Shown here piece after piece: positions 5,701 to 9,827 of a stretch of DNA of 9,827 nucleotides. This DNA comes from Candidatus Ethanoperedens thermophilum (lineage in GTDB: Archaea > Halobacteriota > Methanosarcinia > Methanosarcinales > EX4572-44), in the NCBI GenBank assembly GCA_012910725.1, contig WNEG01000093.1, positions 12,543 to 22,369 of the forward strand, given 5' to 3'. The notes under the pieces were generated by a model, which saw only the letters and a program-made list of their open reading frames with translations, had not been told where the DNA came from and searched no databases. Each line of letters begins with the position of its first letter. Position 1 is the stretch's first letter. The position numbers were made by a program, and so were the translations under genes.

Positions 5701-6696
5701 CTAAAACTCCGCACTCTCCTCCACATCTTCCCAGTTCTTAGTAAACCACTCATGCACCTTCATAAGCCCATCCTCAAACTTCATCTGCGGCTTGTAGTCC
5801 AGAAGCCTCTTCGCCTTCTCGATAGAAGAGAGCAATCTCGTCTTTGCATCCCAATCTCTCCGTTCGACGTACTCAATCCCTGTCTCGCTGCCAGCAATAT
5901 CATTCACCCTGCGTGCCATGTCTACAACCCGGTGCTCCATGCCAGACCCAAGATTGATCGCTTCTCCGATCGCCTCTTCTCGGATTCCCATCGCAAGCAA
6001 GCCATTTATGATATCATCCACATAAGTCCAGTCCCTCGTCTCTGATCCGTCACCCGTTATCGGTAGCGCTCGCCCGTTCATCGCCCAGTAAAAGAAGTTC
6101 GGTATCACGTTTCTGTACCTCCCAGGCACCTCTCCCGGACCAAACACATTGAAGAACCTCGCGTTGACGATGGGTAAGCCATACAGATTGTGGAAGTAGT
6201 TCGTGTACAGTTCCCCAAGCAACTTCGTGACCTGATACGGCGTATGCAGGCTGATTGAAATGTCGTGTTCCTCAAATGGCATCTTCGACTCCAGTCCGTA
6301 GACCCCGCACCCGGAAGACGCGTAAACGAGCCTCTCAACACCCAAAAGATGCGCATACTGCAGAACCTTCAGCGTCCCGATCCCGTTGACCATCAGATCG
6401 TATTCGGGATTATCAACAGAGTTCTGGTTTGCAAAGTGCGCTGCCAGGTGAAATACATAGTCAGGTCTCTCTTTGAAGACCCGTTTCAGCATCTCATCAT
6501 CTAAAATGCTCCCCTTCACAAATGAAATATTCTTCGCCCTCGGAGTGTTCCATTCGTAAGCAGAAGAGAGATCGTCCAGTATGATTACCTTCTCTGCATT
6601 CAATTCCGCCAGTTTCCTGCACAGGTTCGTTCCGATACATCCTGCGCCGCCGGTCACTAAAACCGTTTTTCCTTCATATTCAGTTCCTATACTCAT
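5701..6696 (-). CDS. NAD-dependent nucleotide-sugar epimerase/dehydratase (extended SDR, GalE-like)
   Basis: An extended short-chain dehydrogenase that likely changes the sugar of an NDP-sugar (C4 epimerization or a related step) in the cytoplasm. The 331 residues include the dinucleotide-binding TGGAGCIG (15-22), the acidic pair DD at 41-42 after the second strand, HLAAH (83-87), SSGCGVYG (127-134) and the YxxxK pair Y154/K158. The C-terminal substrate domain has NVFGPGEVPGRYRNVIPNF (183-201) and GDGSETRDWTYVDD (215-228). In SSGCGVYG the position that usually carries the catalytic Ser or Thr is Gly, with Ser one place earlier, as in some GalE-like variants. The ATG has TGAGGT upstream (6703-6708). 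Its G+C-rich codon use contrasts with the ribosomal genes. The exact substrate is unknown. Confidence 0.85.
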   Translation of the reverse strand: MSIGTEYEGKTVLVTGGAGCIGTNLCRKLAELNAEKVIILDDLSSAYEWNTPRAKNISFVKGSILDDEMLKRVFKERPDYVFHLAAHFANQNSVDNPEYDLMVNGIGTLKVLQYAHLLGVERLVYASSGCGVYGLESKMPFEEHDISISLHTPYQVTKLLGELYTNYFHNLYGLPIVNARFFNVFGPGEVPGRYRNVIPNFFYWAMNGRALPITGDGSETRDWTYVDDIINGLLAMGIREEAIGEAINLGSGMEHRVVDMARRVNDIAGSETGIEYVERRDWDAKTRLLSSIEKAKRLLDYKPQMKFEDGLMKVHEWFTKNWEDVEESAEF

Positions 6697-6756
6697 TTTT
6701 ATACCTCATTTGACAAAATATCGTAACTAAAATTCTTCCCCAATTTTTTCTGTTTT

Positions 6757-6768
6757 GGAAATATAGTA
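6757..6768 (-). promoter_or_regulatory. Candidate TATA box upstream of the SDR gene
   Basis: The 90-base gap between the antitoxin-like gene and the SDR gene contains ATACTATATTTC on the minus strand. A start about 25 bases downstream would give a leader of some 35-40 bases that carries the TGAGGT binding site. The SDR gene might thus have its own transcript, separate from the toxin-antitoxin module. This is a tentative call. Confidence 0.3.
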
Positions 6769-6786
6769 TCAACCGCAACCCTTGGC

Positions 6787-7041
6787 TCATAAGGTTTCAT
6801 CTTCCTCCTCCCTCGCTTTTAAAACTGCTTCTGCTACGCTTTCAGGACGTTTTTTTGCAATCCGTTCAGCGAATTTATCCATTCTTGTGTTCAACTTCAG
6901 AATTTCCCACCTTCCCACCTTCTCTCTCACAGCACCTTTTAAAAAATCCTCTTCACTTCTGAATGTGCCTATCTTGACAATATCCTTTATCTTATGAGCT
7001 AAAAACTCATCCACTTTGATTTTTAGTACTGTTTCCATCAT
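6787..7041 (-). CDS. Small antitoxin-like protein downstream of the TumE-type toxin
   Basis: An 84-residue, highly charged protein. The N-terminal part, LKIKVDEFLAHKIKDIVKIG (6-25), leads into TFRSEEDFLKGAVREK. The pattern IGxFRxExDxLxGxxRE (24-40) is shared with the first gene of the module (21-37 there); over 23 aligned positions (18-40 here, 15-37 there) 12 are identical. Such segments are typical of small archaeal antitoxins that dimerize and bind DNA. The second half, ESVAEAVLKAREEEDETL, is acidic and could contact a toxin. The gene overlaps the toxin stop by one base (TAATG). There are two adjacent Met codons; the second has the better spacing from AGAGGT (7045-7050). I infer an antitoxin or regulator, without a named family. 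Confidence 0.6.
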   Translation of the reverse strand: MMETVLKIKVDEFLAHKIKDIVKIGTFRSEEDFLKGAVREKVGRWEILKLNTRMDKFAERIAKKRPESVAEAVLKAREEEDETL

Positions 7042-7445
7042 TAGACCTCTGAACCTCTATCCTTGTAGCGGTTATCGAACGTTTTACCTTTCCCCAGATC
7101 AAAGATGCCCCTGATCTCTGTGAGAATATCATTCACAAATACTTCACTGCACTCTATTGGCTTATCGTTGTCCGGGATATGCAAATGGAATGGAAACGTC
7201 CTGATACTCCTCCAGTGCGGTGCATTATCCCATCTACGTATCATTTTTCTATCTTTTTGCAGATGATAGGAATATCTCCGATAATTTTTTCCCATCCCCT
7301 CGTTTACATAAAGCACATAACCTCGTTTTAATGTTGCCTTTGCACGCAACGATTGAACTGTTGGCTCCACACTCATCTCAATAACTTCCACGTTTATGAC
7401 AATGTCACTCTGAGATAATACTGCTAAAATATGTGATACTGTCAT
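7041..7445 (-). CDS. TumE-like (DUF6516) toxin of a toxin-antitoxin pair
   Basis: The 134-residue protein has the motif set of the TumE/DUF6516 family: YSYH (58-61), RRWDNAPH (70-77) and FPFHLH (84-89), followed by a C-terminal helix (VNDILTEIRGIF, 104-115). The conserved Arg, Trp, Asp and His residues suggest an enzymatic toxin, possibly a nuclease; the mechanism is not something I can confirm. The gene lies 11 bases after an antitoxin-like gene and overlaps a second one by one base, so all three are probably co-transcribed. No strong ribosome binding site precedes its ATG, which fits lower translation of a toxin and coupling to the upstream antitoxin. The frame is intact. Recognition of the family is from motif memory. 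Confidence 0.75.
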   Translation of the reverse strand: MTVSHILAVLSQSDIVINVEVIEMSVEPTVQSLRAKATLKRGYVLYVNEGMGKNYRRYSYHLQKDRKMIRRWDNAPHWRSIRTFPFHLHIPDNDKPIECSEVFVNDILTEIRGIFDLGKGKTFDNRYKDRGSEV

Positions 7446-7456
7446 TTAACTCTGCG

Positions 7457-7768
7457 TCAGACCCGCACCCCAACTTCAGTCCAGTATCTCCGCGCCTCCT
7501 CATAACTCTCCCACTGTATGAAGTCATCCCATTCCTCATATACTTCTTCGCCCTCTCTGCCCTCGATAAGTCTCTTAAATTCTCGAAAGTCCACTCTGTA
7601 TTTTCTCTCGAGTTCGCTTACCTTCCAGTCATAGTACCGGATTTTGTTTCGTGCTTGTTCCCGTATTATTCCAGTAAGAGCGTCCTTTTCATCTCTGAAT
7701 AAGCCAATCCTGACCAATTCCGCTATTGGCGCAAACACCTCTTTTGACACCTTAACATAGTTCTCCAT
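7457..7768 (-). CDS. Antitoxin-like protein upstream of the TumE-type toxin
   Basis: A 103-residue protein in two parts. Residues 4-40 form a short strand and helices with IGLFRDEKDALTGIIRE, the motif shared with the second antitoxin-like protein. Residues 41-103 are a probable coiled coil (YYDWKVSELERKYRVDFREF) followed by an acidic and aromatic end (EEWDDFIQWESYEEARRYW, 78-96), which could wrap the toxin. Small proteins of this shape are common upstream of DUF6516-type toxins in archaea. The ATG has GGCGGT just upstream. The gene starts 22 bases after the stop of the upstream SDR gene, so it may depend on the glycan operon transcript. Confidence 0.65.
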   Translation of the reverse strand: MENYVKVSKEVFAPIAELVRIGLFRDEKDALTGIIREQARNKIRYYDWKVSELERKYRVDFREFKRLIEGREGEEVYEEWDDFIQWESYEEARRYWTEVGVRV

Positions 7769-7790
7769 AACTACCGCCTTCTTACTCCCT

Positions 7791-8726
7791 TCACCTACTT
7801 GGATATATGCTTTTCATCCACTCAATCGCCTTTGGAATCCCCTCAACGATTGGAACCTTTGGATCATGCTTTAGATCCTTGACCGCCTTTGAGAAGTCCA
7901 TATGCTTAACCTTCGTTGTAAACGGCTCTCCTTCCTTGTACGTCACCAGAGAATCGTCTTTACCCAAACACTCAAGGATAATGTCTGAAACACGTTTTAT
8001 GTCGGTCTCCCATTCAGGTCTTCCCCCGACGTTATAGACCTCTCCCGGAATGAAATTGTCCACGATATTGGCAAACGTTCTGCAGGTGTCCTCCACGTAA
8101 TCGAATATCCGCTTATGCCCCCCATAAACCGTGTACGGTAGATCATGGAGCGCGCGGTAGATGAACATTGGAATAACGCCCCTGTACGGGCTGGACGGCT
8201 CATGCGGACCGTAAGCGTTCACAGGTCGCACCCGGACAGTCTCGGTACCAAACATCTCGGCAGAGTTCAAGACCTGCATCTCCCCGACCCACTTCGTCAT
8301 TGCATAGTCGTTCATCTGCTTGATCGGAATAGTATCCATCACATCCTCACTCATCCTGCCCTCGTAATCCCCATAAACCTCGGCAGAGCTGAAGAATATC
8401 ATTTTAAACTTCTTTTTCTCCTGAATCCGAAGCATGTTCTTTGTTCCGATCGTATTGGTCATCCAGAGATTCTCATAGTAATCCTCTCCGTTCCAGCGAC
8501 CATACTCGGCAGCAAGATGGTACACATAGTTGAAATCACGATTGGCGCCATCAAACATCCGCTCGACCTGCCTGTACTTGCCGACATCGCACCGAATGTA
8601 TTTTTCGCCCTCTGACTGCCCAATGTCGCAGACCCAGACCTCATGCCCTCTCTGTTCGAGTTCGGAAACAAGGTTCGTTCCTATGAACCCTTTTCCGCCG
8701 GTTACCAGTATTTTCTGTGTTTCCAT
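7791..8726 (-). CDS. NAD-dependent nucleotide-sugar epimerase/dehydratase (extended SDR)
   Basis: A second extended SDR enzyme of 311 residues. Visible motifs are the Rossmann TGGKGFIG (9-16), Asp34 at the end of strand two, HLAAE (70-74), SSAEVYG (113-119) with Ser114 at the usual catalytic place, and Y141/K145 in YAMTK. VNAYGPHEPSSPYRGVIPMF (169-188) and RIFDYVEDTCR (206-216) belong to the substrate domain. The catalytic set is complete, unlike the other SDR in this window. The likely role is epimerization or dehydration of an NDP-sugar for surface polysaccharide or protein glycan. The gene lies 51 bases after wecB in the same direction, with GGGAGT before its ATG. Its exact substrate cannot be read from sequence alone. 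Confidence 0.87.
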   Translation of the reverse strand: METQKILVTGGKGFIGTNLVSELEQRGHEVWVCDIGQSEGEKYIRCDVGKYRQVERMFDGANRDFNYVYHLAAEYGRWNGEDYYENLWMTNTIGTKNMLRIQEKKKFKMIFFSSAEVYGDYEGRMSEDVMDTIPIKQMNDYAMTKWVGEMQVLNSAEMFGTETVRVRPVNAYGPHEPSSPYRGVIPMFIYRALHDLPYTVYGGHKRIFDYVEDTCRTFANIVDNFIPGEVYNVGGRPEWETDIKRVSDIILECLGKDDSLVTYKEGEPFTTKVKHMDFSKAVKDLKHDPKVPIVEGIPKAIEWMKSIYPSR

Positions 8727-8743
8727 ATTACGACTCCCTTTTC

Positions 8744-8765
8744 AGAATATACTTATGAATATTCT
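8744..8765. repeat. Inverted repeat in the gap between wecB and the SDR gene
   Basis: AGAATAT (8744-8750) and ATATTCT (8759-8765) are perfect inverted copies with an 8-base spacer. The structure lies between the wecB stop and the ribosome binding site of the next gene. It could be a weak hairpin in the mRNA or an operator near a TATA-like stretch; neither can be shown here. Confidence 0.45.
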
Positions 8766-8777
8766 ATGGTCTATTAA

Positions 8778-9827
8778 TTAAACCTTTTCATCCATCATTA
8801 TCTCCACAATCCGTTTACCAGCCTTACCATCGCCAAACGGATTCTCCCAGTCCCGCGACCTGCCAAGCATCGTCCGGGCGCCCTCCAGGATCTTCTCAGG
8901 ATCCGACCCAACGAGTACATTCGCTCCAACCAGGGCAGTCTCGGGCCTCTCCGTATTATCCCGAAGCGTAACACATGGCACCTTCAGGATGCAAGTCTCC
9001 TCCTGCACCCCCCCGGAATCCGTCAGAACCAGTCGGGCGTCCGCTTCCAGTTTAAGAAACGAAAGATAATCAAGAGGCTCTATAAACGTCACACCTTCCG
9101 CATCCAGCGAAAACTCATCCATCATCTTTCTGGAGCGTGGATGGATCGGATAAATCACAGGAAGCGAAAATTCCCTTGAAACAAGCTCCAGCCCTCTTAA
9201 AATACCTGCAAACCGCGCGGCATCATCCACATTCTCCTGCCTGTGCGCAGTCGCCAGAAAATACCCGTTTGACTCAAGATCCAGTCCAGTCCCAAAAATC
9301 GATTCTGAGTTTTCATCCCAATCACCCCTACCATTTACAATCTTCAGGTTCTGGTAAACCGCATCAACGACTGTATTTCCGGTAACAAATATCTTCCCAT
9401 CGGAAATACCCTCACCAAGAAGAATCTGCCTCGACTGAACAGTAGGCGCAAACAGATAATCCGAGATGTGATCTGCCACAACCCTGTTGATCTCTTCAGG
9501 CATTCTTCGGTCGTAGCTCCGCAACCCGGCTTCCACGTGCCCGACCCTGATCCTCAACTTGGATGCGGCAAGCGCACCCGCAAGAACCGTATTCGTATCG
9601 CCCTCAACCAGAACCACATCAGGCTTCTCCGCAATCAATATCTTCTCGATTCCCGAAAGCATCCTCCCGGTCTGCTCCCCATGCTTCCCTGACCCGACAT
9701 CGAGATTATACCTCGCATCCGGAAGTTCAAGTTGCTCAAAGAAGACCCGGTCCATATTATACGAGTAATGCTGCCCGGTATGAATCACAAAATAGTCCGC
9801 GCCCTGCCCCTCGCACGCCCTCACCAC
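8778..9827 (-). CDS. wecB: UDP-N-acetylglucosamine 2-epimerase (non-hydrolyzing), 5' end outside the window
   Basis: This enzyme interconverts UDP-GlcNAc and UDP-ManNAc, the first step toward ManNAc-type sugars in surface glycans. The 349 visible residues carry the family motifs in order: TGQHY (17-21), EGDTNT (75-80), GHVEAGLRS (96-104), PEEINR (110-115), HRQEN (195-199), HPRSR (229-233), TDSGGVQEE (269-277) and RDNTERPE (289-296). The frame is open at the window edge. The GTG at 9827 is not taken as the start because the family begins with a strand and GTRPE-type loop of about 20-30 residues that is absent, so the true start lies beyond the window. The C-terminus is complete. It heads the nucleotide-sugar genes seen here. 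Confidence 0.93.
   Translation of the reverse strand: MVRACEGQGADYFVIHTGQHYSYNMDRVFFEQLELPDARYNLDVGSGKHGEQTGRMLSGIEKILIAEKPDVVLVEGDTNTVLAGALAASKLRIRVGHVEAGLRSYDRRMPEEINRVVADHISDYLFAPTVQSRQILLGEGISDGKIFVTGNTVVDAVYQNLKIVNGRGDWDENSESIFGTGLDLESNGYFLATAHRQENVDDAARFAGILRGLELVSREFSLPVIYPIHPRSRKMMDEFSLDAEGVTFIEPLDYLSFLKLEADARLVLTDSGGVQEETCILKVPCVTLRDNTERPETALVGANVLVGSDPEKILEGARTMLGRSRDWENPFGDGKAGKRIVEIMMDEKV

Noticed and set aside
9825..9827. GTG at the window edge as the start of wecB
   Set aside because: The family's N-terminal nucleotide-binding strand and GTRPE-type loop would be missing, and the frame is open at the edge, so the gene continues outside.

Overview
The window is archaeal and lies almost entirely on the minus strand. 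The ribosomal proteins are of the archaeal type (for example the uL2 motif DHPFGGGG and the long uS3 and uL3). Many ribosome binding sites are GGAGG or GGTGAT, the complement of a euryarchaeal 16S 3' end. The degenerate transposase and the small toxin-antitoxin genes resemble those of methanogen and methanotroph lineages. My best guess is a Methanomicrobia or ANME-like euryarchaeon. That placement is inference and not proven here.

Positions 1-4807 hold the promoter-proximal part of the S10 ribosomal cluster, read right to left: rpl3, rpl4, rpl23, rpl2, rps19, rpl22, rps3, rpl29, then the first 17 codons of the next gene (possibly the RNase P subunit Rnp1). The genes are packed with gaps of 0 to 10 bases or short overlaps up to rpl29, and several stop codons lie inside the next gene's ribosome binding site. 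The junction after rpl29 is unusual. A 48-bp nested palindrome forms the last codons and the stop of rpl29, and the palindrome sits between two near-identical 17-bp direct repeats.

Positions 4808-5037 are the AT-rich region upstream of rpl3, with TATA-like boxes and an inverted repeat. Positions 5038-5622 contain a decayed DDE-type transposase. It is readable in three frames, lacks its N-terminus and has an internal deletion that removes the middle catalytic region.

Positions 5701-9827 carry nucleotide-sugar genes: a 5'-truncated UDP-GlcNAc 2-epimerase (wecB), then two extended SDR epimerase/dehydratases. These probably make precursors for a cell-surface glycan. Between the two SDR genes, in the same orientation, sits a compact three-gene module: an antitoxin-like gene, a TumE/DUF6516-type toxin, and a second antitoxin-like gene. 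The two antitoxin-like proteins share a motif, so one toxin is flanked by two related partners. This module and the palindromic element after rpl29 are the most interesting parts of the window. No tRNA, rRNA or CRISPR array was seen.
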